Made by a program: the position numbers and the translations under genes. Shown here in pieces: positions 16,190 to 25,361 of a DNA stretch of 64,000 nucleotides. Source of the stretch: Nostocales cyanobacterium HT-58-2. GTDB lineage: Bacteria; Cyanobacteriota; Cyanobacteriia; Cyanobacteriales; Nostocaceae. Location: contig CP019636.1 in the NCBI GenBank assembly GCA_002163975.1, positions 6,575,501-6,639,500 on the forward strand. The letters run 5' to 3'. A model generated the notes under the pieces. It was not told the origin of the DNA, did no database searches, and saw nothing but the letters and a program-made list of their open reading frames with translations. Within the stretch, counting starts at the first letter, position 1. The number at the start of each line of letters is the position of its first letter.

Positions 16190-18220
16190 CTACAGGTTTT
16201 TCAAATAATCCAGAAGCGCCTCGTTCACCAAAGTAGTCATCGGCTTTCCTTGACGCGTGGAGATTTCTTTCAATTTGTTGTAAACCTCATCCTGCAGGCT
16301 GATGCGACGGCGGGTTTTGCTTGCCGCAGTCGTCGTGTTGGTGATCGCCACTTCTTGACGATCACTCTCTTCTGTTATTGGCGCAGTCGTAGAATCTGCC
16401 ATCGTCTCGACTAAACCATCGGCATCGTCTGTGATTTCTGGCGGTGCAACAATTTGAGATTCGTAGCTGGCGGCAAACTCGCGGATGGCATCAAAACCAA
16501 CGCGATCACAAAAATCACCGAATTTTTCTTCAGGCTGGCGTTGCTGCTTGAAGTAGACAAAAATCGGCTCTAACTGCGTTTCTATATCATTATGGTGCAG
16601 CCGCTCCATGTAAGGTAACGCCAGCCGTGTTTGATTGGGCGAACCTCCCAGCCAAACTTGGTAAGATTCAGGAGCGCTACCTACAAACCCGAGTTCTGCC
16701 ATGTAAGGACGAGCGCAGCCGTTCGGACAGCCCGTCATCCTTACCACAAAATGCTCGTTTTGTAAATCTACTTTATCTAACAATACGCGAATCCGCTCTA
16801 AAATTCCTGGTATTGCCCGTTCTGATTCAGTAATTGCCAAACCGCAAGTAGGCATAGCTGGGCAAGCCATCGCATACCGCACAATTGGATCTATTTTCTC
16901 GGGTTCAAAAACGACACCGTGACTGCTGAGAATTTTTTGAATAGCCTGCTTTTTCTTGGGTTCAATATCGTAGAGGATGACGTTTTGGTGGGGTGTCAAG
17001 CGAATTGGCAAGTTAAACTGCTCGACAATTTCCCGCAAAGCAGTTTTCAGTTTAAAGTTTCCTTCATCCTTGACTCGACCGTTGTCGATAGAAATCCCCA
17101 AGAACAGCTTCCCATCACCTTGTTCATTCCACCCAAGGAAATCCTCATATTTGAACTCTGGTAATGGCTTGAAGGGTGCAAGTGGCTTGCCAAAATACTT
17201 CTCGACCATTGAGCGGAACTTCTCAACGCCCCAATCATTGATGAGATATTTTAACCTAGCGTGACGACGGTCTGTGCGATCGCCATAATCTCTTTGAGTT
17301 GCAACAATCGCCTTGACGATATCGTAAACATCATCTTTTTCTACATAGCAAATTGGATCTGCGAGTCTGGCGAAGGTTTCTTCTTTATTATGTGTCCGTC
17401 CTAAGCCACCACCAGCAAAGACGTTAAATCCCTCTAACTCCCCGTTGTCATTAGTTATGACCACTAAAGTGAGGTCTTGGCTATATAAATCAATTGAATT
17501 ATCTCCTGGCACAGTCACACAAGCTTTGAACTTGCGTGGCATATAGTAAGTGCCGTAGATGGGTTCTTCCTTGTCGTGGAAGATTGTGCCGGTGCCATTT
17601 TTCTCTCGCGCTGCTTTCACCTCTGGGCTTTCCTCAGCGCTGATTGCCATTTCCCCATCCAGCCAGATTTCATAGTATGCACCTGTTTGGGGTGTTAGTA
17701 AGCTGGCAATATTGTCAGCATATTCCCAGGCATACTGATACTCTGGCTTATTTTTGAAAGGCGCTGGAGGTGCCATGACGTTGCGGTTTAAGTCGCCGCA
17801 TGCGCCTAGCGTTGAACCCATGCTTTTAATGATAGAAGCCATTGCTGCCTTGAGATTTTTCTTCAAAATCCCGTGCAGTTGGAATCCTTGCCTGGTGGTT
17901 GCTCGCAAGGTGTGATTGCCATATTCATCTGCCAGCTTGTCTAACGTCAGATACAGCTGCGGCGGAACCAATCCACCAGGATTTTTCGTCCGCAACATGA
18001 ACTGGTAATCTTTTTCCTGTCCCTTGACCCGATTGTCACGGTTATCTTGCTGGTAAGAGCCATGAAACTTTAGTATTTGTACTGCATCTTCACTAAAGTG
18101 GGTTGTGTCTTGGAGTACCTCAGTAGCAACAGGTTCCCGCAAAGAGTTGCTGCGTTCCTTGATTGCTTCTACTTTGGAAGGCTTACGGCTTGTGGTCAGG
18201 GGAGGAGCAGATTTAACCAT
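16190..18220 (-). CDS. sir: Ferredoxin-sulfite reductase with C-terminal ribbon-helix-helix
   Basis: 676 residues from the start giving MVKSAPPL; the frame is open a further 21 codons upstream but the family begins here. It reduces sulfite to sulfide with six electrons from ferredoxin, using siroheme and a 4Fe-4S cluster. Motifs include LRATTRQGFQLHGI, GACGDLNRNVMAPPAP and the cluster ligands MACPAMPTCGLA and TGCPNGCARPYMAE. After residue ~590 comes a Thr/Ala/Glu-rich linker. The last ~43 residues, RRRISLQDEVYNKLKEIS..KPMTTLVNEALLDYL, are a textbook ribbon-helix-helix (CopG-like) DNA-binding domain. The fusion is visible in one frame, with no frameshift. Plant sulfite reductases bind plastid DNA, so a nucleoid or regulatory role is possible but not shown. 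Confidence 0.93.
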   Translation of the reverse strand: MVKSAPPLTTSRKPSKVEAIKERSNSLREPVATEVLQDTTHFSEDAVQILKFHGSYQQDNRDNRVKGQEKDYQFMLRTKNPGGLVPPQLYLTLDKLADEYGNHTLRATTRQGFQLHGILKKNLKAAMASIIKSMGSTLGACGDLNRNVMAPPAPFKNKPEYQYAWEYADNIASLLTPQTGAYYEIWLDGEMAISAEESPEVKAAREKNGTGTIFHDKEEPIYGTYYMPRKFKACVTVPGDNSIDLYSQDLTLVVITNDNGELEGFNVFAGGGLGRTHNKEETFARLADPICYVEKDDVYDIVKAIVATQRDYGDRTDRRHARLKYLINDWGVEKFRSMVEKYFGKPLAPFKPLPEFKYEDFLGWNEQGDGKLFLGISIDNGRVKDEGNFKLKTALREIVEQFNLPIRLTPHQNVILYDIEPKKKQAIQKILSSHGVVFEPEKIDPIVRYAMACPAMPTCGLAITESERAIPGILERIRVLLDKVDLQNEHFVVRMTGCPNGCARPYMAELGFVGSAPESYQVWLGGSPNQTRLALPYMERLHHNDIETQLEPIFVYFKQQRQPEEKFGDFCDRVGFDAIREFAASYESQIVAPPEITDDADGLVETMADSTTAPITEESDRQEVAITNTTTAASKTRRRISLQDEVYNKLKEISTRQGKPMTTLVNEALLDYLKNL

Positions 18221-18549
18221 TGGAGTGGTACAGAGTTTTTTCACTAAATCTTCACAATGTGCCGAAGCGTAACTGAGAAGCACCCTTTCGGCTTATTGAT
18301 TTCCGATAATCCGGTCGGAATTAAGAGGAATATTCTAATTTTAACATGGCAAAAAGCTGGGTTTTTCAGTGATGTAACACTTAGATAAACCCAGCAATAT
18401 TACTTATACTATAGTAATGAGTTATGACTTATCATTTGCCAGTTAAAAATAAGCAAATAATTTGTCTATAATTCCTCAATTCAAAACGATATAGCTCTTG
18501 TGAGCACTAGTTCAGCTGTATGTTCAATCCCCTATATGAACCTACAGCT

Positions 18550-19095
18550 TTACTTAAAGCGATAGCCTAAACCACCATTGATGCTAACAGCAGAAGCGGG
18601 GCTATTTTCGTAAGCATTAACTCCTACAGTGGCGTTGCTGTAGATCAAGAAGTTTCTCGAAACTTCAGATTCAACTCCAGCGACAACTGCAACTCCATCT
18701 CTATTGCCGCTGGGAGTTGGTTTGCCATTAGCCTCCACAAACTGATAACCAACGCCTACATAAGCATTAGTGCCTTTAGCAATTCCTAAGTCTGCAGACA
18801 CATGTGGGATGATAGCGGTTGTCTGATCACTAAAGTTGAGCTGACCGCGTGCAGACAAAGGTGTATCTCCTAGTTTCAAGCGACTTGTGACATTACCACC
18901 AAATGTAGATGCATCACCATTCTGTCCGCCGTTGGTAAGACCTGCAGACACACCAGCACCAACGTAGCTTGCATCGGTACCTTTTTTGGTTGGTCGAGGA
19001 AGAGCAGAAGCTTCACCCGCTGAGAAAATAAGAGGAGCAACGACAACAGATGACAATGCAGAAATTGTCACAAAAGACTTAAGCAAACGTTTCAT
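18550..19095 (-). CDS. Small secreted beta-barrel-like outer-membrane protein
   Basis: About 181 residues from the ATG giving MKRLLKSFVT. The Sec signal is clear (KSFVTISALSSVVVAPLIF, then SAGEASALPRP). The mature part alternates Gly, polar and aromatic residues in short strands such as ASYVGAGVSAGL, TNAYVGVGYQFVE and SINGGLGYRFK. The final aromatic-rich strand ends with Phe-Lys, like a barrel-assembly signal. It resembles small cyanobacterial OmpW/porin-like barrels but no family is certain. It stands alone between sir and the DUF6671 gene. Confidence 0.75.
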   Translation of the reverse strand: MKRLLKSFVTISALSSVVVAPLIFSAGEASALPRPTKKGTDASYVGAGVSAGLTNGGQNGDASTFGGNVTSRLKLGDTPLSARGQLNFSDQTTAIIPHVSADLGIAKGTNAYVGVGYQFVEANGKPTPSGNRDGVAVVAGVESEVSRNFLIYSNATVGVNAYENSPASAVSINGGLGYRFK

Positions 19096-19337
19096 AATCT
19101 TTACCAAAATTTGTAGGTATTGATTTTAAATTTAAGGTCGAAAACCAAACCAAAATGTTCCAGATAATTTTCAAAAAAAATCCTTAGATATTGCTGTTTT
19201 TGCAGAAGATATCAAGTCTTATTTCTGGTTAGAAAGTAAGAATTTTATAATTACAAGATGGCGTTTTTTTATCCGGAAAATTAATATTTTTAGTAGACAC
19301 TTATCTGACTGTCACATGAATAATAAGTCAGGTTTGA

Positions 19338-20201
19338 TTAAGGATTGCAGTACATACATTGCGACGGATCTGCCTTTTCTAATCTATCTGGGTATAACTT
19401 TTGTTGAGAAAATCCACATTTTTGACATTTGTATATCGCTGCAATAGTTAGCTGCGTGGGTGAGTTGCAACACTCACAAGGTAATCCCTTTATCCTTTGA
19501 ACTAATTCAAAACCTGGGCAAGAACAGTTGGGACAAGCATGATTTAGTTTCCTAACTAGGTCGTGGGTAGCTTTTGCAATATTTTGCATTCTTGTAGGGT
19601 TATACAGAGCTCGCATATCTGTTTCTATATAGACCTTGCCATCTTTGGAATTATGTAATGCAAATTGAACAGCTTCCACAAATTGTTCTGGCATCTTAAT
19701 ACCTTTAATCATTTCATCTGTGCTTTTAGGTGAAGAGTTAAGCATGACGACTAAGCCGTGTTCGGGAAAGCCAACCGTATCTGCAAAATCTTGTGCTTCT
19801 TCCAGGCTTTCCACAACTTTATGATTGAAGTTTGTTTGAATGGAAACTTCTTGACCAACAATTTCTAGTCCATTCGTTTTATCTAATAAAAGGACAATTT
19901 CCCGATTATATGGAAGAAATGGGTTAATAGGGTGAGGTCCAAATGTACCTTCACTTGCCAATGCTAAACTCTCACCTGTGATGGCGATCGCTGTTTCTGC
20001 TTTTAGCCTTGCTGCTTCAATTTGCGTTCCTACCCTTTTCATTTCTCTGGTAAAGGTACCAAAACGGTCAGTCTCAAAATCTTCGGGAACTATAACTTTT
20101 ATTCCTAACTCTTGTTCAACAATAGGAGCAATGACCTTCTCTTTTTGATGCATTGTCGCTAGTACTGCGACTCGGTTGGTAAATAGAGAATGGTGATTCA
20201 T
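19338..20201 (-). CDS. DUF6671 family protein with zinc ribbons
   Basis: About 287 residues from MNHHSLF; an upstream ATG at 20225 adds eight. The N-terminal domain (LFTNRVAVLATMHQKEKVIAPI..ELGIKVIVPEDFETDRFGTF) matches the family I know as DUF6671. The last third carries four Cys pairs: CPNCSCPGF, CECCNS, CQKCGFS and CMYCNP, which look like two zinc ribbons. The function is unknown. A nucleotide- or metal-dependent enzyme is plausible from the ordered core, but nothing catalytic is recognisable. It is divergent from nrtA, with about 500 bases between. Confidence 0.75.
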   Translation of the reverse strand: MNHHSLFTNRVAVLATMHQKEKVIAPIVEQELGIKVIVPEDFETDRFGTFTREMKRVGTQIEAARLKAETAIAITGESLALASEGTFGPHPINPFLPYNREIVLLLDKTNGLEIVGQEVSIQTNFNHKVVESLEEAQDFADTVGFPEHGLVVMLNSSPKSTDEMIKGIKMPEQFVEAVQFALHNSKDGKVYIETDMRALYNPTRMQNIAKATHDLVRKLNHACPNCSCPGFELVQRIKGLPCECCNSPTQLTIAAIYKCQKCGFSQQKLYPDRLEKADPSQCMYCNP

Positions 20202-20225
20202 GGCTCTTGGCAATCCCTCATTCAA

Positions 20226-20548
20226 GCTACAACAGAAAGCGCTCTTACTGCGATTGGAGTGACTAAATACTAGATTATTATCTTGAATTTATAGCAATTT
20301 AATGCTATTTCAATACTTTTTCTAAAAGTAGAGAATATTCATTGTGCTATTTCAATAGTTATCATAGAGTAAAATACATGCCTTACTTTTACTAGTGGTA
20401 GATTCTAATAGATATTATCGATTTATTTCTATTAAATAGACTATGTTCAATTAGAAGACGTATTTAATTAAATTTTTTCTTATGGGAACCATATAAGATT
20501 TATTTAATTATTTTGTCTCAGACATTAACCACTTCTGATTGAAAAGTG
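20226..20548. other. AT-rich upstream region of nrtA and DUF6671
   Basis: The sequence is about three-quarters A/T and lacks a gene. ACCACTT (20528-20534) pairs with AAGTGGT (20544-20550), a small hairpin that overlaps the NtcA site beginning at 20549. Confidence 0.5.
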
Positions 20549-20562
20549 GTAAGTTGTTCTAC
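20549..20562 (+). promoter_or_regulatory. NtcA-type binding site GTA-N8-TAC
   Basis: GTA AGTTGTTC TAC fits the NtcA consensus exactly. It lies about 165 bases upstream of the nrtA start, an expected place for a long leader. NtcA activates nitrogen-assimilation genes when ammonium is scarce. A clear -10 box about 22 bases on is not obvious, so the promoter class is not certain. Confidence 0.7.
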
Positions 20563-20726
20563 AACAGTTAATTCTGCTCATTCAAAACGTTTCAGTTCAT
20601 GCAATTGAGGCGAACACAGACTTCAGATTAAACATCAATATTGCATTGATAGGGCAATGAACGTAATTGTTCCATTGCTCCCATCCCAATAACCAAAAAC
20701 AATTGAAATTGAACAAAAAAGATTTT

Positions 20727-22088
20727 ATGGTTGACTTTTCAAATCAGTTTTCTCGACGCAAATTTCTATTAACCGCTGGGGCTTCTGCTGTAGGATCTGT
20801 CTTCCTCAAAGGTTGTTTAGGAAACCCGCCTGATACTGCGACTACAAGTCAAACACAGCAAGTCGTAGCCACTAACCTCGGTGCAGCAGATAAACCAGAA
20901 ATAACCAAAGTCAAGCTAGGTTATATCCCTATTGTTGAAGCTGCTCCCTTGATTATTGCAAAGGAAAAAGGTTTCTTTGCGAAGTACGGTATGACTGAAG
21001 TTGATATATCAAAGCAAGCCAACTGGGGTTCAGCAAGAGACAATGTAGAAATTGGGTCTGCTGGAGGTGGGATTGATGGTGGTCAATGGCAGATGCCTAT
21101 GCCCTATCTGATTTCTGAAGGATATATCACTAAGGGAAATCAAAAAATTCCCATGTATGTTTTAGCGCAGTTAAATACTCAAGGTAATGGAATTGCGATC
21201 GCCAGTAAGCACAAAGGCAAGGGTATGGGCTTGCAAATTGCTAGTAAGGGAACGCTGTTTGCTCAAGCGAAATCAGCAGGCAATGAGTTTAAAGCAGCTA
21301 ATACCTTCCCACACGCGAATCAAGAGTTTTGGATTCGCTACTGGTTAGCTGCCAACGGTGTTGATCCAGACAATGAGATACAACTGTTAACGGTGCCAGC
21401 ATCTCAGACAGTTGCCAATATGAAAACGGGGACAATGGATGCTTTCAGTACTGGTGACCCTTGGCCCTACCGGATTGTTAAAGATAAGATTGGCTTCATG
21501 TCGGCACTCACGGCAGAAATCTGGAAAAACCATCCAGAAGAGTACTTGGCAATGAGGGCAGATTGGGTTGATAAACATCCCAAAGCGACCAAAGCCCTTT
21601 TGAAAGGTCTCATGGAAGCCCAGCAATGGTGCGATAATTTTGACAACCGGAAAGAACTGTCTCAAATCCTGTCAGGACGAAACTATTTCAACGTGCCAGC
21701 AGAGGTTTTGTTAGAGCCGTACATGGGCAAGTACGACATGGGTGATGGTCGCACAATTGATGATAGAAAAATGGCATGTCTGTACTGGAAAGATGAAAAA
21801 GGTAACGTTTCTTATCCATACAAGAGCCATGACCTCTGGTTTTTGACAGAAAGCGTGCGCTGGGGCTTCTTACCAGAGAGCACACTGGCAAACGCTAACA
21901 AACTGATAGACAAAGTCAACCGCGAAGATTTGTGGAGAGAAGCTGCTAAGGAAATGGGTATTCCTGCTGCCGATATTCCCACCAGTACATCCCGTGGTGT
22001 TGAAGAATTTTTTGATGGCATCAAGTTTGATCCAACAAATCCCAAGGCTTATTTGCAGAGCCTCAAGATTAAAAAAGTGAAAGTTTAA
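20727..22088 (+). CDS. nrtA: Nitrate ABC transporter substrate-binding lipoprotein
   Basis: 453 residues from MVDFSNQ; the in-frame ATG at 20667 lies in the leader. The twin-Arg-type start SRRKFLLTAGASAVGS and lipobox LKGC mark an exported lipoprotein. The core matches NrtA/CmpA: VKLGYIPIVEAAPLIIAKEKGFF, GGGIDGGQWQMPMPYLISEG and FSTGDPWPYRIVKDKIG. NrtA and the bicarbonate-binding CmpA are close. His in NTFPHANQEFW and Lys in IVKDK fit my memory of the nitrate form, and the upstream NtcA site agrees. It starts a four-gene cluster nrtA-B-C-D. Confidence 0.88.
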   Translation: MVDFSNQFSRRKFLLTAGASAVGSVFLKGCLGNPPDTATTSQTQQVVATNLGAADKPEITKVKLGYIPIVEAAPLIIAKEKGFFAKYGMTEVDISKQANWGSARDNVEIGSAGGGIDGGQWQMPMPYLISEGYITKGNQKIPMYVLAQLNTQGNGIAIASKHKGKGMGLQIASKGTLFAQAKSAGNEFKAANTFPHANQEFWIRYWLAANGVDPDNEIQLLTVPASQTVANMKTGTMDAFSTGDPWPYRIVKDKIGFMSALTAEIWKNHPEEYLAMRADWVDKHPKATKALLKGLMEAQQWCDNFDNRKELSQILSGRNYFNVPAEVLLEPYMGKYDMGDGRTIDDRKMACLYWKDEKGNVSYPYKSHDLWFLTESVRWGFLPESTLANANKLIDKVNREDLWREAAKEMGIPAADIPTSTSRGVEEFFDGIKFDPTNPKAYLQSLKIKKVKV

Positions 22089-22247
22089 GTTTCATAACTT
22101 CTGTTAGCTCATTATTATTGAGGGTTGAGATTTTAGATGAGGAAAATTTTTTCTCCAAAATATTAAAAAAATCTAAACTCTCCAAGAGCTAACACGAAAT
22201 CTTGAATAACCCGGTAGCCAACACAAAATTGGAGGAGAAAATTCATC

Positions 22248-23087
22248 ATGGTAACGCTACAAAGACGTGCTCCAGTGCGGACTACTCAGAATTTTTGGTT
22301 GTCCCGTCTGCAAAAGCAATATGCCAATCTCATACCCCCGATTATGGCGATCGCCATCTTTCTGGTTGTGTGGCAACTGTTTTCCTGGATTCCTGGAGCC
22401 ACCCTTCCAGGACCAATCCAGGTGGTGCAAGAAACCTGGATACTCATCATGTACCCCTTTTATGACCGGGGTGGACTTGATAAAGGTTTATTTTGGCAAG
22501 TTTTTGCTAGCTTACAGCGAGTTGCGATTGGTTACTCACTAGCAGCAATTGTAGGTATCGGCTTAGGAATCTTGATTGGGACAAGCCCAGTCATCTCCAA
22601 GGCTTTAGATCCAATGATCCAATTATTCAGAACTGTGCCTCCTCTTGCTTGGGTACCAATTGCTCTTGCAGCTCTACGACAAAACGAACCATCCGCGCTG
22701 TTTGTGATTTTTATCACGGCGATTTGGCCTATCTTGATTAATACAGCAGTGGGGGTAAAGCAAATTCCTCAAGATTACAATAACGTAGCCAAAGTTCTGC
22801 AACTTTCTCGTCGCGACTACTTCTTTAATATCCTCATACCTTCTGCTCTCCCCTACATTTTTACCGGATTGCGACTTGGTATTGGCTTAGCCTGGTTAGC
22901 AATTATCGCCGCAGAAATTATCATGTCCGGTATTGTCGGCATCGGCTTTTTCATCTGGGATGCCTATCAGAATAACAAAGTCAGTGAAATTATTTTGGCT
23001 CTCGTCTACATCGGTGGTGTTGGTTTGCTACTAGATAAGCTGATGCTTTGGGTACAGTGGAAGATTTTGCCACAAGAACAGAAATAG
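22248..23087 (+). CDS. nrtB: Nitrate ABC transporter permease
   Basis: A 279-residue inner-membrane permease with six predicted helices. The cytoplasmic EAA loop reads VAKVLQLSRRDYFFNILIPSALPYIFTGLRLG, and VPIALAALRQNEPSALFVIFITA is typical of the nitrate/taurine permease group. A strong GGAGGAG (22231-22237) sets the start 10 bases downstream. It is 159 bases after nrtA and forms the membrane channel, probably as a dimer. The intervening A/T stretch has no clear terminator, so cotranscription is expected. Confidence 0.92.
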   Translation: MVTLQRRAPVRTTQNFWLSRLQKQYANLIPPIMAIAIFLVVWQLFSWIPGATLPGPIQVVQETWILIMYPFYDRGGLDKGLFWQVFASLQRVAIGYSLAAIVGIGLGILIGTSPVISKALDPMIQLFRTVPPLAWVPIALAALRQNEPSALFVIFITAIWPILINTAVGVKQIPQDYNNVAKVLQLSRRDYFFNILIPSALPYIFTGLRLGIGLAWLAIIAAEIIMSGIVGIGFFIWDAYQNNKVSEIILALVYIGGVGLLLDKLMLWVQWKILPQEQK

Positions 23088-23179
23088 GTATGAAGTTGAC
23101 AGTTAACAATTGACTGTCAACAGTTCGACGAACCTGGATTGATTCTGTTGATATTGAACTTTGAATGCGTGAATGGCTT

Positions 23180-25186
23180 ATGTCTGTATTTGTTGCTGTT
23201 GACCAAATTGAAAAAGTTTTCTCCTTAGCCGATGGTGGTCAGTATATTGCTCTCAAAGGAATTGACCTTCAAATTAAAAAGGGAGAATTTATCTCTCTGA
23301 TTGGTCACTCTGGTTGTGGCAAATCTACTCTACTCAATATGGTTGCAGGTTTGGATCTGCCAACCGAAGGTGTAGTGACCCTAGAAGGGAAAAGAATCAC
23401 CAAACCTGGTCCAGACAGAATGGTGGTGTTCCAAAACTATTCTCTATTACCTTGGCGGACAGTACGAGAAAATATTGCCCTTGCTGTGAACGCAACAATG
23501 AATGATTTACCAGCAGGTGAACGCAAGGCAATTGTAGAGCAGCATATTGATTTAGTCGGGTTGCGCCCTCATGCTGACAAACAGCCAGGTATGTTATCGG
23601 GTGGACAAAAACAACGAGTGGCGATCGCTCGTGCTTTAGCGATTCGTCCCAAATTACTCTTGCTTGATGAGCCATTTGGTGCATTAGACGCACTGACAAG
23701 AGGCAACTTGCAAGAACAGTTGATGCAAATTTGTGAGGAAAACCAAGTCACCGCAATCATGGTGACTCACGATGTCGATGAAGCGGTGCTGTTGTCAGAC
23801 CGGATTGTGATGCTGACAAATGGACCAGAATCTAAGATTGGAGACATTTTGGAGGTAGACATTCCTCGACCCCGCAAACGGATGGAAGTGGTAGAACATC
23901 CTAGCTACTATAGTTTGCGAAGCGAGATGATTTACTTCCTCAATCAACAAAAACGGATTAAAAAGCTTAGAGCCAGGAAAACAGCGGTTATTGCTCGTCA
24001 CGGTTTAGAAAAAGTCAACCTGGAGATTGGTTTCCTTCCTCTAACTGCCTGTGCTCCTTTAGCGATCGCGAAAGAAAAAGGCTTCTTTACAAAACATGGT
24101 CTTGATGAAGTCACCCTAGTCCGCGAATCTAGCTGGCGTGGTATCACTGATGGCATCACTGGTGGATATTTAGATGCGGCTCAAATGCCTTCTGGAATGC
24201 CAGTGTGGTTAACTGTAGGAGGCAGTGATAATCGCCCTGTGCCAGTTGTGAGTGCCCTGACTCTCACTCGTAATGGCAATGCCATTACCCTAGATAAACG
24301 TTTTTATGACCAAGGGGTATACACGCTCGCAGACTTTAAACGGTTGCTGCAGCAATCTGCAAATCAACAGCATACTTTGGGAATGGTTCATCCTTCCTCA
24401 ATGCACAACTTGCTACTACGTTACTGGTTAGCAGCAGGTGGTATTGACCCAGACCAAGATGTTTCTCTCAAAACGATTCCTCCAGCGCAAATGGTCGCTG
24501 ACCTGCAAGCAGGAAGTATAGATGGTTACTGTGTCGGCGAACCTTGGAACTTCCGGGCAGCGATAGAAGGTGTTGGCTTTACCATCGCCACAGATTTAGA
24601 AATTTGGCTAGGACACCCAGGTAAAGTTCTAGGAGTCCGCGAAGACTGGGCAGCTGCTTATCCCAACACCCACATCGCCCTAGTCAAAGCTTTGTTAGAG
24701 GCTTGTCGCTACTGTGCCCAGGAGCAAAACTTTCAGGAAGTTCGTCAGATATTAGCTCAGCGAGAGTATATCAGTACTAATGAAGATTACATCCAAATTG
24801 GCGATCCAAACTCCGATGCTTGTAGCTTAGAACAACCAATGCGACAGTATGCTCATCACCTGTTTTTTGGAGATGGCGTTAATCGTCCCAGCCGCACAGA
24901 ACATCTGTGGATGATGACTCAGATGGCACGTTGGGGTGATATTCCCTTCCCTCGGAATTGGTTGGAAATTCTTGAACGAGTTTGTCGAGTCAATGTGTTT
25001 AGTACTGCAGCACGAGAACTAGGTTTGCTTGATATCAAATATCATCGTGGTCCTATCCAGTTGTTCGACGGCACTGTGTTTAATGCTGATGACCCCATTG
25101 CTTATCTCAACAGTTTAGCGATTAAACGCGATTTTTCAGTGGCAGAAGTCGTCTTCAACTCACGCAATTCTCCAGCAGCTGCTTAA
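23180..25186 (+). CDS. nrtC: Nitrate ABC transporter ATPase with NrtA-like sensor domain
   Basis: 668 residues from MSVFVAVDQIEKVF. Residues 1-250 are an ABC ATPase: Walker A GHSGCGKST, signature LSGGQKQRVAIARAL, Walker B LLLLDEPFGALD. Residues ~275-650 are an NrtA-like binding domain, GFLPLTACAPLAIAKEKGFF, with WKAL-type helices but no signal peptide, so it lies in the cytoplasm. In the known system this domain senses nitrate or ammonium and inhibits transport. The architecture is standard NrtC. An in-frame ATG at 23165 would add five residues. Confidence 0.93.
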   Translation: MSVFVAVDQIEKVFSLADGGQYIALKGIDLQIKKGEFISLIGHSGCGKSTLLNMVAGLDLPTEGVVTLEGKRITKPGPDRMVVFQNYSLLPWRTVRENIALAVNATMNDLPAGERKAIVEQHIDLVGLRPHADKQPGMLSGGQKQRVAIARALAIRPKLLLLDEPFGALDALTRGNLQEQLMQICEENQVTAIMVTHDVDEAVLLSDRIVMLTNGPESKIGDILEVDIPRPRKRMEVVEHPSYYSLRSEMIYFLNQQKRIKKLRARKTAVIARHGLEKVNLEIGFLPLTACAPLAIAKEKGFFTKHGLDEVTLVRESSWRGITDGITGGYLDAAQMPSGMPVWLTVGGSDNRPVPVVSALTLTRNGNAITLDKRFYDQGVYTLADFKRLLQQSANQQHTLGMVHPSSMHNLLLRYWLAAGGIDPDQDVSLKTIPPAQMVADLQAGSIDGYCVGEPWNFRAAIEGVGFTIATDLEIWLGHPGKVLGVREDWAAAYPNTHIALVKALLEACRYCAQEQNFQEVRQILAQREYISTNEDYIQIGDPNSDACSLEQPMRQYAHHLFFGDGVNRPSRTEHLWMMTQMARWGDIPFPRNWLEILERVCRVNVFSTAARELGLLDIKYHRGPIQLFDGTVFNADDPIAYLNSLAIKRDFSVAEVVFNSRNSPAAA

Positions 25187-25192
25187 AAATGA

Positions 25193-25262
25193 AACCACAG
25201 ATAAACAAGAGATGCACACCGATGATTTGTCTGTGTCAATCTTGTGTACATCTGTGGTTAAA
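25193..25262. repeat. Dispersed ACCACAGAT-type repeat in nrtC-nrtD gap
   Basis: AACCACAGATAAACAAGAG and the inverted TGTACATCTGTGGTTA flank GATGATTTGTCTGTGTC. The unit is a common cyanobacterial interspersed repeat. It creates an open frame ahead of nrtD, which explains why a start at 25212 is misleading. Confidence 0.6.
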
Positions 25263-25361
25263 AATACCCGAAGAGCAGATTTTTGCAACAGTCTATCCAA
25301 AATCCAAAATTACGAATCATCAACAAATAACTTAACAATACTAAATCCAGAAAGAATAAAG

